64,000 bases of DNA from contig CM046301.1 in assembly GCA_025267735.1 (NCBI GenBank), forward strand, positions 15,560,190-15,624,189, given 5' to 3'. Position 1 is the stretch's first letter. The number at the start of each line of letters is the position of its first letter. Shown piece by piece: positions 20,727 through 35,700 of this stretch. This stretch comes from Mactra quadrangularis (taxonomy: Eukaryota; Mollusca; Bivalvia; Venerida; Mactridae). The position numbers and the translations under genes are program-made. The notes under the pieces are model-generated. The model saw only the letters and a program-made list of their open reading frames with translations. It did not search any database and was not told where the DNA came from.

Positions 20727-23700
20727 TTATTTCTCATTCATTAACTCAGCTTTTAACTTATTAGCTATTTGTCTTCTCATTTCTATCTTTTTCTGATCTT
20801 CTGCTGACACAGTGGGTTGTTGTTCCGGTGTAGATTTACTAGTGTCTAACATCTGTCTGGCTGCACGTGCTGACTGGGGTCTCTCAGGGTTACTCTGTTC
20901 AGCTGATAATAGTTGCTTTTCTCTCTCCTTCTTCTTCATGGCAATAAGTTTATCTCTCTGTGCTCTAAGATATTCTTGACGTTTTTTAATCTCATCTGCA
21001 CTCATGCCAGCCATGGCAGCCTAGAGAAAATAAAACATTGCAAGGAGTTAGGGCAATACTAGTCTGAACAACATGTAAATAAAGAATGGTGTAGACACAT
21101 TTTGCACAAAGCCATCAAGTTTAAAATATTATGTTCAGTATTTATTTTTCTTTTGTATCAATATGAAATAGATATATGTTTTGTCCAGTGTTTTACTGAA
21201 ATCGTGGAAAATAATGCTCTGACCAAATAAAACAAGAGCACTGTGCAGGGCATTATATGCCTGTGTGATGTCCAAACCAGGGACATGAAGCAGATAAAAG
21301 ACCTGCAACAATGAAAATGGCGGGAAGCTATTGATATGACAAGCGTTTACCATTATGGATTTCAAGAGACCTATAACTTGTCCTCACCATAACCTTCCAC
21401 ATGGTCGACAACTTCTGCATATACCTTATTGATGAAGGAAAAACCAACATTATCGTCAAATTTTCATGGAAGGGAATGACCAGTTTGGATAAGGTTTGAA
21501 ACAGCAAACCCTTCAAGCTATAGATTTGAAATCCTGCCTGTAGCATACAGTGCCACAGACCCTGATCATAATGTTAAAAATGTATCACAACAGCAAATTT
21601 CTTGCCATAGCAAGATTTATAACAACAAAAACTTGCATAAAAAACTGTTCCTATATATACATGTATATACATAGCCTTCTGCACAATAGATCTGTGTATG
21701 CAAACAAATTAAGTGTAATAGAAAAAAACACCAACTTACTGCAGCTTTCTTTATTGCATCAGATTGGCCTGGTCCAGAGGCTGTCTCTGTTTGAGCAGAT
21801 TTTAACCAGTTAGCCGCGGCTTCACTACTACTTATACCAGGTAACTTTGCCATTGGTGGTAAACCAGGTCCTACAGCTGTCTGATCTATTTTTGGTTGAC
21901 CTGAACTGGCGCCAGCACCAGCTTTAGGTTTACCAGGTTTTGATTTTTCCTCAGCCATACTGACAGTAATACCTGGTGTGGTTATAACAGGCTGAAATTA
22001 TAAAATGTAGTTGACTATAAAATATATACACATGAATGAACCAATCTCCATAAACAGATATCCTGTAGAGCATTGTCGTACAGGATCTCTAAGATCTAAA
22101 TGGAAGGTCCCGTCGAGATGACCTTTATGTCAACCAATCAATGCGTAGCTTTCATCTAGACGAAACACTATTAATAACATTTTGATTTCATAATTTCTAT
22201 CTTTAGACCAAGGTTTGTGAGCTAATTAAACAGCAGTATTATTCACAGTCTGCGATTGGACGGGTCATTTCAATTTGCTTGACGTAGACGATGTAAACAA
22301 GTTACTTATCATAACAATTTTGTCATAAATATTATGATGAGAAAAGGTCACCTGGACATGACCCCCGTAAGAATACTTCCAGATCTAAATTAGCGAGTGG
22401 AAAATTTTAGATTGGGTTTTAATCAGATTGTAAATGAACTGGCAAAGAAGAGGATATTACTTTTACTATTTGCACTTGATCATGACCAATCTCCACAAAG
22501 ATATGAAGATTGCATCTGGGAATTGAACCTACAACCCCTGGATTCATAATTAGCTGAGCTACCCACTCAGCTGAGTGGGTACTTTGCATTATGAATCAAC
22601 TGAAAACACAAAATCCAATAATCATTTTCAAAGGAGAAGATTCAGAGAAATGGTTGATGGTTGAAGACAACTTTGTACCAATCACTGCAAACAGATATTC
22701 TATTGACTGCTGTCGTATAGGATCTCTTAGGGTTGCTCCGAGTGTCACATTGAGATTACCTTTGATACAACCTATCAATTCATAGCTTTTATCTAGAAGA
22801 AACACTATATAGTACTATCTTGATTTCATAATTACTATTTTTAAACCAAGGTTTGCAAGCTAATTTGATGGTAGTGTTATTCACAGACTGATCGGAGGGC
22901 TCTTTTCAAATTGAGTGACATAGATGATGTTAACAAATAACAAACCATAATGATTGTGTCATGAATATTATAATGAGAAATGGGCACCTGAATGTGACCC
23001 TCATAACGAAAAGTCACATCTTAAATTTGTGAGTAGGTGAGCAGAGAATTTTAGATCAGGTTTTAATCAGATTGTATTCGTACTTCATTTTCTTTTTGTT
23101 TAAAAAAGAGATCTTTTTAACTATCATTACTTACTGACAAATAGTATCCATACATTGTACCTGAAATTGTGTGTACTCTTAAGATATTGTATGTATGGAA
23201 ATGAAAAATGACGCCAGTGAGTATTATATTATATTAGCTTAATAATTATTGTAATAATATCAAGGTGTAAAATGTGTTATTCATTAGAGAAGTCCAGTCT
23301 TACCTGTTCAGTTTTGGGTACAGTTGGTTTTGCTGGAGCAGGTACTTGTATAGGTACAAGAGGAGGCATTTCATTCTCTATAACTAGATTCTTCATTACC
23401 TGTACAAAAATATATAAATATTCCATATGTATTTAATAGAGAATATTCGTCGAAATCTGTGTAAGATCGATTTATATTTCACCAAGTGAGCTCAAAAAAC
23501 ATATTTTCACGAGTGAGACAGGACATATTTTATAAGTAGCTTAGCCACAAGTAGATGTCATTTTCTGAGATCTTGAGTTGAAATAAAATGATTTTTTTTA
23601 TTTCATGCCTTTTTTCTGTTGCAGATATTTTTACATCAATATAACACTACATAGTTTATTTTCTAAGTTCATATAATGTATCTTTTAAAATGATGTCATT

Positions 23701-26700
23701 TTGACGTTATAATTATTTTAACTACAATGAAATTTTTTATATTTTCATTGTATATAAATTTCATTGTATATATTTTCAGTGATTAACACCACATTTCACT
23801 GAAAAGCATGAAAGAAATTTTTATAATTGGAAATAAATATGTATTGATCCTCTATGACCATGTCTATGTGACATACACGGCATGAACAGGGATGGGGTAC
23901 TCGTACTTGCACTCGAGTATTATGAGTACAAGTACCACTTTTTCCAGTACTCGCCTGTACTCAGTACTCAGGAAAATAAATTGTACTCGTACTCGTACTT
24001 ACTCAAGTACTGAACTAGCAGTACTCGATACTCGTGAGTATTTCTGAGTACTGACCATTTTATTTCTATCTAGTTACATTCTTGATTGAGTTTTCTTTAA
24101 AACTACTTTAGAAATGATAATGCATAGTACATGTAATTGGTTATCTGATTACAAGTTTTATAGGTAGCTATTGTTATGGGATTATGCATATCAATGGGAT
24201 GTCTGACACCTTTTTGCAGTTTATACCTCTTAATAAATTGTGAAAACAATGTTTGTCACAGTTTGTTCCTCATATAGCTTTTAAATTATTAAAATCATCA
24301 GCTAGTTATATGCATCAGTCATAAGAATTTTTTAAGTGAATGACGAGACATTACATTCTCTGAAACAGTCACTTTTGTGGTGAAAAAACCCTGCACAATG
24401 TTTTGATATAAATTAAGATGAAATGTCATGCAAATTTCTAACAATAGCTAATTCAACAAAGATTTTAGTTTTGTTTTTCATAAGTTAGTTAGTTAACTAA
24501 AAAAGATAAACTAAAAACTCAATTATTTTAAGCTGAAACATACTATCAGCTGTCTTTTTTTTCAAAAAATCTTTTGTTTAAGTTTAATTTGGATTTAAAC
24601 TTAATCTTAAACTTCTTCGTTTGATTAAACGCCTATTTCTATATTACATATTCAATGGTGTTATACAAAAGATAAATTATAAAATCTAAGTAAGTAAAAA
24701 CCCTCCACCATAAATATATAAAATAACACAGAATAAAATAAAATTCATTCGCATGATTTTATATAGTGTGATTATGCATTCAGTTTTCATATATCAAGTT
24801 TATAAGACATATATTAATCTTAGTTCATGAATTGATTTTATTCTTACATTTGTTTTTACTAATTTGATAAGTTGTTGTCCTGAAACTGAAATGTGGGAAA
24901 AAAGATTCGATTTTAGAATGAGAATATAGCCCTTAGACGGCAATAGAACTGACCAGAAATAAACACTGTTGCATAAAATATTTGCAGCAACATTTTGACT
25001 GTCTTGTTCAAAATTGAATTTGAAGCTTGATTTGATGTTTAATTGAATAGATAAATAAAATTAGTCTCTTTTGTTTCTACTAAAAATCTTTAATATGCTC
25101 ATGCAAAACAATCTGGTACTCAAAAATACTCATGAGTACTTAAGTACTACTCGAGTACTACTCGAGTACTGAAGAAAAACCAGTACTCATTACTCATAAG
25201 TACGAGTACAAAATTTGAAATACTCAAGTACTACTCGAGTACTGGAATCCAGTACTCGACCCATCCCTGGGCATGAAACATTTTATAACAATAGTCACCA
25301 GTAATTAAAACTTGCTTTATCTAGTTTGGCAAAATAGTGTGAGGATCTTTAAAATGCATGTCATGCTAACATAATTCTGTCAGTCCACCTACTCACTGAT
25401 CATGGAAAAGTTAAATCGCTGGATTAAGCTGTTAACCAGTTACAAGGAGCATACTTCGGTCGGTGACCGACACCTATAATACATGATTTAGAATCAGTGG
25501 CAGGAGATATGGCCATAGAAATTATTTCATGACCAGACTCCACTAAAGTATGCCCTGCTTGGAATTAAACCCATGACCCCTTGATCATCAGACTTGTGTA
25601 CAACTGACTGAGCTAGCTGGGCAGTGCCGTTTTCCTGCTTCTCTGCCCTTTCCTTACTTCTAGAATAAACACTGGCTCTACACTAGATAAATCACTAACA
25701 ACAGGGACCAGGAAATTGCAGATTCATCTGAATTTTGAACAAAATTTAATCCATCAATATACGAATGTTAGTTTTATCATATGAAATATTAGACTACCAC
25801 AATACATACAACATTCAGTTTCTCTTGTTCAGTCTTTTTCTGTATTTCAAGTAGTTGTACTTCAGCTTGTGATAATTTCATTGTTTCCTCCATTGCTTTT
25901 TTATCTTTTGTTTCTTGTCTTTTTAATCTTTTCTGTTCTTCTTCATATTCTCTTTTAGATTGTCTGGAAATGGGAAACATTGATTTACAAATATATTCAT
26001 ATGTACGCGAAGTAGGAGCAGGGGTAGGACCGGCGCTTAGGGGTGAATAGATACATGGTAAAAACCTAGGTCTGGAGATCTGAACCACTATGTGGACTAA
26101 ACAGTGTGATATGAAGTAAAAATATACTATAGCTTTTGTTAAGGAGCAGTGGTCCAGTGGTTGGACACAGGCTTAGGGATTGAGGGGTCCTGGGTTCGAA
26201 ACCCACTTAGGGCACTGCTAACTTCCTTGAGCAAGAAATTTGCCTAGAGTTGTTTAACTCCACCTAGGTGTAAATGGGTACAAAGAGGGGTCATCTGTCT
26301 GAAGATGATTTAGATGATCAGGGGTTATCGAACAAAATTGTTAAGTCATCTGAACATGTATATGGAAGCAGATTATAAACTGCACTTTTAACTTTTTAAA
26401 TTCTGTTTTTCCATGATTTTTCCCCTGTGTTTTCTGTAAGGTCAGTATAAGAGAGCAGTTTAACCTCAAGTTAATAAAAAGGATGAAGATTAGTTCAGAG
26501 TTGATATATTGAAATGTTATCTGCAGTTACTACTTTTGTTCTGTGAAATTCAATATTACATTTTTTTATCTATGACGCTACACTTTAAAAGTATGCAAAA
26601 ATCATGTACATGTATGTATTATAATTATAAATATGTAACATTTAAATGTCAATGTAAATACTATGATAAAAATATCTTCTACCACGCAGTTGTTCAATTT

Positions 26701-29700
26701 TTCTTCTCATTGAAGTAGACCCAAACAGTACTTCATGTTTGGAAATGATTTTGAAATAAACTAAATGAACTATTTTATAGCTCTTCATAGATAACAGAAT
26801 AATTTCAACATACAATGTACTAGATCCTAACATGTGTATAAGAAAATCAATATTAAGAGTAAACAAATCAACCCCATAAAATATAAATATAGTTTTAAGA
26901 ATAGGCAATAACTGAAATACTAGGAATTGAAGTCCAATTCTTTTTACAGGAAAATTTTTCATGTCTCTGTTTTAATGAGCAATATAAACTTCCCGGTACA
27001 TGCAAGCTTAACAAGAGCTCCGCTGGGCGGGGCATTATACGCCCGTGTGCAGTCCATGCTGTGTTCTATCTCATATAAAGTCACTGTGACCTTGACCAAT
27101 GACCCCGGGATCTCAGAATAGGTCCCATTCTTAACAGGAGGGCTATCCAAAGCAAAGATTTTGAGAACCTAGGTACAGCCATGGTTGACTTATCACCGAC
27201 ACAAAGTTTTCCCATACAAACTTCCAGTGACCTTGACCCTGGGGCCTCAGAACCAAAAGTTCTCGCCCTTGACCCAAAGAGTATTGATACATAAAATTTG
27301 GTAAATCTTAGGTAAAGTTGGTTGTTGGACAAGGTTTTTCCTCATGATTTTTCTTGTGACTTTAACCTTTAACCCAGGGACCTAAAACAAAAGGGGCATA
27401 TGCTAGACATTAAGGCTACCCTTAAATAAAATTTGGAAAACCTACAATGTAGGTACAATTATTATTGAGTAACTGTCCTGAAAATGTTTCAATATGAATT
27501 ATATCCCTGTGACCTTGACTTTTGTCCCTTGGGTTTCCAAATCAAAAGAGAACATCAAATACCAAATAGCTATCAACACATTACATCTTGACAAATGGGC
27601 TGATCCACATAAAATTTGGTTAACCTAGGTACAATCACTGTTTAGTTGTTGTCCGGACAAGGGTTTTCCATATGATGCCCCTGTGACCATGACCTTTGAC
27701 CCAGTTTTGACCAAAAACCAATTGGGAACATCCTTGACACATGGGCTACCCTCACATAACATTTGGTGAACTAAATTCATTTTACTTATTAAATATAGCA
27801 TTATTTCCATGGTTTGCCATTTTGACTTTGTTAACATATTGATTGAACATTTGAAGTCTCTGCTTGGTAATTTGATATATTCTGGATGATGAGTTAAACT
27901 TGACCCAGGGGCCCTCAAATCAATAGGGAACATCCTTGACACATGGGCTACTCTCACATGAAATTTGGTGAACTTAAGTGCAGTCATTGTTGATTTACTA
28001 CACGGACAATGATGCCCCTGTGAACTTGACCTTTGACCCAGGGGCCCAAAAAACAAATAGGACATAACCATGACACATGGGCTACCTTCACATAAAATTA
28101 AGTGAACCTAGGTACATTGGTTGTTCAGTTATTGTCTGGACAAGGTTTTTCCATATGATGCCTCTGTGACCTTGACCTTTGGGTCTGGGGCCCCAAAACC
28201 TATTGGGAACATCCTTGACACAAGGGCTACATTCACATAAAATTTTATGAACCTAGGTACAGTCCTTGTTGAGTTATTGTCCAAACAAGGTTTTTCAATA
28301 TGATGCCTCTGTGACCTTGACCTTTGACCCAGGAGCCCCAAAACCAAAAGGGCATATCCTTGACACAAGGGCTACCCTCACATAGAATTTGATGAACCTA
28401 GGTAAATTGGTGGTTCAGTTATTGCCTGGACAAAAGTTTCATTGTTTGCCATTTTGACTTTATAAAAATATTGATAGAACATATGAAGTCACTGCTTGGT
28501 AATTTGATATCTTCTGGTTGAAGGTTTATACTTAACCCTGTTTCCCCAAAACTGATAAGGCACATCCTTGACACATGGGCTACTGTCACATGAAATTTGG
28601 TGAACTTAGGTACAGTCATTGTTGAGTAATTACCCAGACAATGCTTTTCAATATGAAGCCCCTGTGACATTGACCTTTGACCAAGGCGCCCCAAAACCAA
28701 TAGGGCATAACCTTGACACATGGGCTACTTTCACGCCAAATTTAGTGAACCTAGGTACATTGGTTGTTCAGTTATTGTCTGGACAAGGTTTTTCCATATG
28801 ATGCCTCTGTGACCTTGACCTTTGGGTCTGGGGCCCCAAAACCTATTGGGAATATCCTTGACACAAGGGCTACCTTCACATAAAATTTTGTGAACATAGG
28901 TACAGTAGTTGATGAGTTATTGTCCAAACAAGGATTTTCAATATGATGCCACTGTGACCTTGACCTTTGACCCAGGAGCCCCAAAACCAATAGGGCATAA
29001 CCTTTACCCAAGGGCTACTCTCACATAAAATTTGGAGAACCTAGGTACATTGGTGGTTCAGTTATTGTCTGGACAAGTGTTTCAATGTTTGCCGTTTTGA
29101 CTTTATAAACATATTGATAGAACATTTGAAGTCACAGCTTGGTTATTTGATATCTTCTGGTTTAAGATTTAAACTTAACCCTGTTTTCCCAAAACTTACA
29201 AAGTACATCATTGACACATGGGCTACTCACTCATGAAATTTGGTGAACTTAGGTACAATCATTGTTGAGTAATTACCCGTACAAGGTTTTTCAATATGAT
29301 GCCCCTGTGACCTTGACCTTTGACCAAGGTGCCCCAAAACCAATAGGGCATAACCTTGACACATGGGCTACTTTCACGCCAAATTTAGTGAACCTAGGTA
29401 CATTGGTTGTTCATTTATTGTCTGGACAAGGTTTTTCCATATGATGCCTCTGTGACCTTGACCTTTGGGTCTGGGGCCCCAAAACCTGTTAGGAATATCC
29501 TTGACACAAGGGCTACCTTCACATAAAATTTTGTGAACCTAGGTATAGTAGTTGATGAGTTATTGTCCAAACAAGGATTTTCAATATGATGCCCCTGTGA
29601 CCTTGACTTTTGACCCAGGAGCCCCAAAACCAATAGGGCATAACCTTTACCCAAGGGCTACCCTCACATAAAATTTGGAGAACCTAGGTACATTGGTGGT

Positions 29701-32700
29701 TCAGTTATTGTCTGGACAAGTGTTTCATTGTTTGCCGTTTTGACTTTATAAACATATTGATAGAATATTTGAAGTCACAGTTTGGTAATTTGATATCTTC
29801 TGGTTTAAGATTTAAACTTAACCCTGTTTTCCCAAAACTTACAAAGTACATCCTTGACACATGGGCTACTCTCACATGAAATTTGGTGATTTTAGGTACA
29901 ATCATTGTTGAGTAATTACCCGGACAAGGTTATTCAATATGATGCCCCTGTGACCTTGACCTTTGACCAAGGTGCCCCAAAACCAATAGGGCATAACCTT
30001 GACACATGGGCTACTTTCACGCCAAATTTAGTGAACCTAGGTACATTGGTTGTTCAGTTATTGTCTGGACAAGGTTTTTCCATATGATGCCTCTGTGACC
30101 TTGACCTTTGGGTCTGGGGCCCCAAAACCTATAGGGAATATCCTTGACACAAGGGCTACCTTCACATAAAATTTTGTGAACCTAGGTACAGTAGTTGATG
30201 AGTTATTGTCCAAACAAGGATTTTCAATATGATGCCCCTGTGACCTTGACCTTTGACCCAGGAGACCCAAAACCAATGGGCATAACCTTTACCCAAGGGC
30301 TACTCTCACATAAAATTTGGAGAACCTAGGTACATTGGTTGTTCAGTTATTGTCTGGACAAGTGTTTCATTGTTTGCCGTTTTGACTTTATAAACATTGA
30401 TAGAACATATGAAGTCACAGCTTGGTAATTGTATATCTTCCGGTTTAAGATTTAACTTAACCGTGTTTTCCCAAAACTGATAAGGTACATCCTTGACACA
30501 TGAGCTACTCTCACATGAAATTTGGTGAACCTAGGTACAGTCATTGTTGAGTTATTACCTGGACAATGTTTTTCAATATGATGCCACTGTGACCTTGAAC
30601 TTTGACCCAGGGGCCCCAAAATCAATAGGGCATATCCTTGACACATGGGGTACTCTTACATTAAATTTGGTGAACCTAGGTACATTGATGTTTCAGTTAT
30701 TGTCTGGACAAAGTTTTTCAATATAATGCCCCTGTGACCTTGACCTTTGAACCTGGGGCCCCATAAACCTGTAGGGCACATCTTTGACACATGGGCTACT
30801 CTTACATAAAATTTGGTGAACCTAGGTACAGGCATTGTTGAGTTATGGTCCGGACAAGGTTTTTCAATTTGATGTCCCAGTGACCTTGACCTTTGACCCA
30901 GGGGCCCCAGAACCTATTGGGAACATCCTTGACACATGGGCTTCTCTCACATAAAATTTGGTGAACCTAGGTAGATTGGTTGTTAAGTTATTGTCAGGAC
31001 AAGTTTTTTCCCCATATGATGCCACTGTGACCTTGACCTTTCATGCAGGGGCCCCAAAACCAATAGGGAACATCTTTGACACATGGGCTACTCTTACATT
31101 AAATTTGGTGAACTTAGGTACATTGGTGGTTCAGTTATTGTCCGGACAAGTTTTACCTATTTTAAGTCCCAGTGACCTTGACCTTTAACCCTGGGGTCTC
31201 AAAATCAATAGGGAACTTCCTTCACCCAAGGGCTATCCACACATATAATTTTAGGAACCTAGATATATCCTTTCTTGAGTTATCATCCGGACAAGCAATT
31301 GTCCACGGACGGACAGACTGACAGACGGACGGACAGACGGACAACATCATAACATAATACGACCGTTTTTTCAAAACGGGCGTATAAAAAATGTAATTCT
31401 TCATAGCTATTCAATCATGCTTTAATTCCTACACATTAAACTTGTGCTGATATTTTATTTATTTCATGTTACATATAGACAGATAACAGTTTTTTACACT
31501 GAGTTTAATGCTGTGTCAACACAATTTAGCTTACTTTACGGTGACCAGCACACCTAACCTAGCTTTCCTGGACCCTTGTCTATAACCAGTACTCTCCTAC
31601 CCTTCCACAAGGCCGGCATCTTCTTCACACACCTTATTTATATAATAATGGAGTAAAATTGACATTGTCACTTTTTCATGGACAACAGTAAGTTATTTCT
31701 AACTGTATTAATAAATACATGTATATCATAATTACAAATAAGATGCCATGTAAGAACAATGAATTATCTTTATCCAGATTAAATATGAGAATTTATAAAT
31801 AAAAATGTGAAAAGACTCAAATAATTAAAACAAACCATGAGTAAAACATTTGAAATGAAATTTCAAACTGTGTACAAAAATGTATAAGTGTTAATTCAGG
31901 CTGAATTTTGATAAATTTTGTTACAGTTAAATTTTATTCCATGGTCAGTGGTGCTTACATTAACCCTACTGAGTTAAATACTCAATGTTTGATGGATAAT
32001 ACCCGAAAATCAGATATCTTTTTCATGGATTGTGAGAACAGAAATACTGTGGTGAGTATTTAAATCAGCAGGGTTTTGTGTGACAATGAAATTTATACAT
32101 GCAAATACGACATTGATCATGAAAATTGTGTATAACAAACTATCAAGTATTTTTCTGTAGTTGAAGACAACAGAGTTGGGCATCATCAGTAAAAAAAAGA
32201 ATAATAGAAATCACTATGTATCACATAATAACAATAAGTGAATTACATCCTGCATTGATACTTATTCAAGTTATAGTGGATACATAAGTAAACAAACAAT
32301 TATTTGATTTGAAACAAAACTAACATATTTGCTAATAAGTCTGACCCTATTGGTTGCACAAGTGATTTAAATCTTTTCCCTAGAAGTGTTAAGATAACAA
32401 AAAACATGACACTAATTTTTAATACAGAATATGGGCCTATATTATCATCTGTCGTAAACATGATTCGTTGTACATCTTGCAATACCAGTATGTTATCATA
32501 CTTTTTCATTCATAGTAATATTTTAATAATATTTTGCTCTAGATTATATGTTTTACTATGGATAAATAATACATTTTCCAGACTATTGTTCAATGAAACT
32601 TACTAACTATCAAAAAACAGAAGTAGGCATGGCTGAGTGTTAACATCATTGAACTGGTAATCATTGGATTGCCAGCTCCATGTTGGTTTGAATCTCTTCC

Positions 32701-35700
32701 AAAATCTGCTACCTGACGTTTCTTTGAGAAAGAAATTTTATTGTACAATCTCAGTACTGAGGGGCCAGGATGTGGACTCAATGGAGATTAATATAAGTTG
32801 TAAGAACTTGTTTCACAATCAAGCTAAATACATGTATAAATGGGTATAATCTGAACTATCAGATAACTTGCACGAATTAGGAAAAAGAATAAACAACATG
32901 TATATCAAGTCAATAAGGATCAAACAGTGTAACAACATAGTGTGTATTTCAGGCATTAAACATATTTCATAATTTGTGACAATCATTGCTGAAAATTGAA
33001 ATCATGTACAATAACAAGTTAAGTAGTGTTTTAAATACATGCATTTTGAAACACCCATACCCTGTTTCCACATTGCTTTGAACGAATTGTAATTCAGTGT
33101 CCATGTTGCTTTAAACAAATTGTAATTCAATTAACAATAAGTTTAAACAGATCATAGTTTTTTTTTTAAAAAAACCCTCTTTCATGCTATAAGTAAATTT
33201 TCAATCTTTATTTTCCAAAATTTTGAAAATATTTGTATGATAATTAGTAAAATATTAGAAAACAATAATTGCTGAAGGTAAATACTGTCACACTATAAAA
33301 CTGTTCTAATACAATTACAAAGAATAATTGTGTATATTTGCCTCTTAAAGGAAAGTCGACAGGCCTTTGAACAGGAAAATATTGATTAAAAAGGAAATAA
33401 GGGAAACAATTTTTTGCTGCATTTTCAATACATAAGATGACAACCAATAACACAGTTACACCTTCCATTTATTTCATATGTAATTCTGTATTTCTATTTG
33501 AAAATCTTTCAATCATCCAACTTTCCTTCTTGATGCAGAAGAAATAGGCCAAAACCCAATCAGTACAGACATAAAATTGTCAGGAAAGGGGAAAAATACA
33601 TACTTTTGGGGAACAAAATGGGGCCCAATAGACCTATTTAAGAACTCCAATTATGGGTTTTTCCATCTGTGCATGGAAGGTGCAAACACATTTTGTAACA
33701 CATTATGGCTAAAAGGCACCAAACACAAATTAAATCCTTTTGTATTTAAATTTCTGATATAGTCTATTTTGCCCCTTAAAATGTGCAAAATAAAACCCAC
33801 AGTACACTTACTCTAAAACTTTTCTCATAATTTCATCTTCGCTATCTCTAGGGGCTGGTGGTGGGGTTGTAGGGTCAGTGTCCCCTGCAGTTAAACTCTC
33901 AGGTAAATGACCTGTTGTTTTCATAATTAACATTAAAGCTTGTTGCTGTAATTCTATATTCTTTGTCGTCATCATTCTAACAAATACTTCATAATCATCC
34001 ATAGCTATAACCAGCTCAAACAAACCCTACAATATAAGTACATGACCTTAACTTAGACTTTTAAATAAACGATTGATCATCATTTTTGAACAAGACAGAA
34101 AAATCAGTCACCTGACTCTTACGACTGTCTGAAAACGACTTCAGTTGTTACTGTGAAAATCAACATGTGTCTTTATGATAAAAATAAACTATCATGAGTC
34201 AAGCTTTAAGTGTTGAATGGTTCTCTGTATATTTCAAATAGTGGTAGCCTAACTAATAAGTTATAACATACATGTTTAGGTCAATGATCGGGAAAAATAG
34301 CTGTAAAATTGGTAAATGTGCATCAACATGAAACTTACACTATAAAATGCAAAACACAGCATTTAAAACTTAAACCAGAAAAGTGTTATTATAATAATAC
34401 AAATATAAATTTTACCTGGAATACTTCTCTGATATCTTTCTTTTCATTCATATCTTTGAGAGCTTGCAAAACTTCATCATGTGATAATTTAGAATCTTTA
34501 CAGAATGCAGTCAGTAAAGCCTCTATCTAGAAAACAAATATAACAAATATTCATTAATGATGTAATATACAAATTTCCTTCAACATAAAACCATAAGCCT
34601 CCAGCCCTTGACACAAAAACAGAATCAACAAATGATGATACAAATAACAGTTCAATCACCACCAAACATGATGGACCGATGGCCAAATCCTGTAAAGAAT
34701 TAGGAGGTCCCTCTAGATCTGCAAGTTTACAGGACAGACTCTCTGGCAAAGAATTTGATCTTATTCACACAATTTTCAATTCATCAATAAATAAGTAAAA
34801 TGTCTTCGATCCTGTAAGAATTGATTAGGTCCTGTAAAGTCTGATCTTCGAAGAACCTACCGTCCAGTAATAAAAGGTAAAGTTTCATGGTAACTGAATC
34901 ACATATTACAAAATACAATTATTACATATACCAAATGACAACTTACTAAGGGCTTGACATTAATGTTTTAAGTAAGTTGAATGGTTGGACAATCAGCTAT
35001 ATGTTTAACTTGCCTAAACCATTGTTAGCTAGCAGTAACAAGCTGCCCAAACCTAAATGTAGGTTGTAAGGGGCATTAGAACCACCTTTGATGTCTTGAA
35101 AGCTCTGCATACCTGTTCATACCATAATTGCAAAATACAGGTTCATAACCAACAGTGTTATTTTTTAACCATCCAGAGATGCACCAAAGGCAGAATTGTA
35201 GAGTAAATTACCTTATATGTATAAATTGTGTTTTTAAGTGGATCAGGATCATACAGGCCACTTAATTAGCGGCTTAACACACTTTTAGCCAAGGCCAATA
35301 TATAGGACAGCTATTAAATTATTCTTGCACGTAAAAGTTTAGCTTTGGCAACTAACATTTTACAACACTATCATTAGCAACCCCAGCTGAATTTTATTTT
35401 CTTAATTACTGTACAAATTACTATTTTAATACACAGATCTCTATAAACAAAGCTTAGAACACTTTAAATTTTTAAGACATTTATTGTAGAAAAAAATTTT
35501 GAAGTTGGCAAGTAAGTGCCAAATTTTACATGCGTTATTGCTTGAAATTTCAACAAAACAATGGCATCATAAAGAAAGTAGCTAAAAAGGCAGTTTCAGG
35601 CAACTACACTTCAAATCAAGCTTAAGGCCATTCTATATAAACACAGATATAAATAATGGTAAGACAAATCTATGGGTCAGCACAAAACAAGTCAACATCA

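Noticed and set aside
22591..22805. Overlapping frames on both strands (64 and 69 aa)
   Set aside because: They lie in the diverged 400-bp repeat within a CFAP36 intron and have no domain or splice support.
26145..26219. Functional tRNA gene
   Set aside because: A and B boxes and a 7-bp end pairing are present, but seven extra bases separate the T arm from the acceptor strand, and a SINE body follows. It is a SINE head.
34498..34749. 83-aa minus-strand frame next to CFAP36 exon 3
   Set aside because: It overlaps the edge of exon 3 in another frame and runs into the intron. The splice-consistent CFAP36 frame explains this exon.
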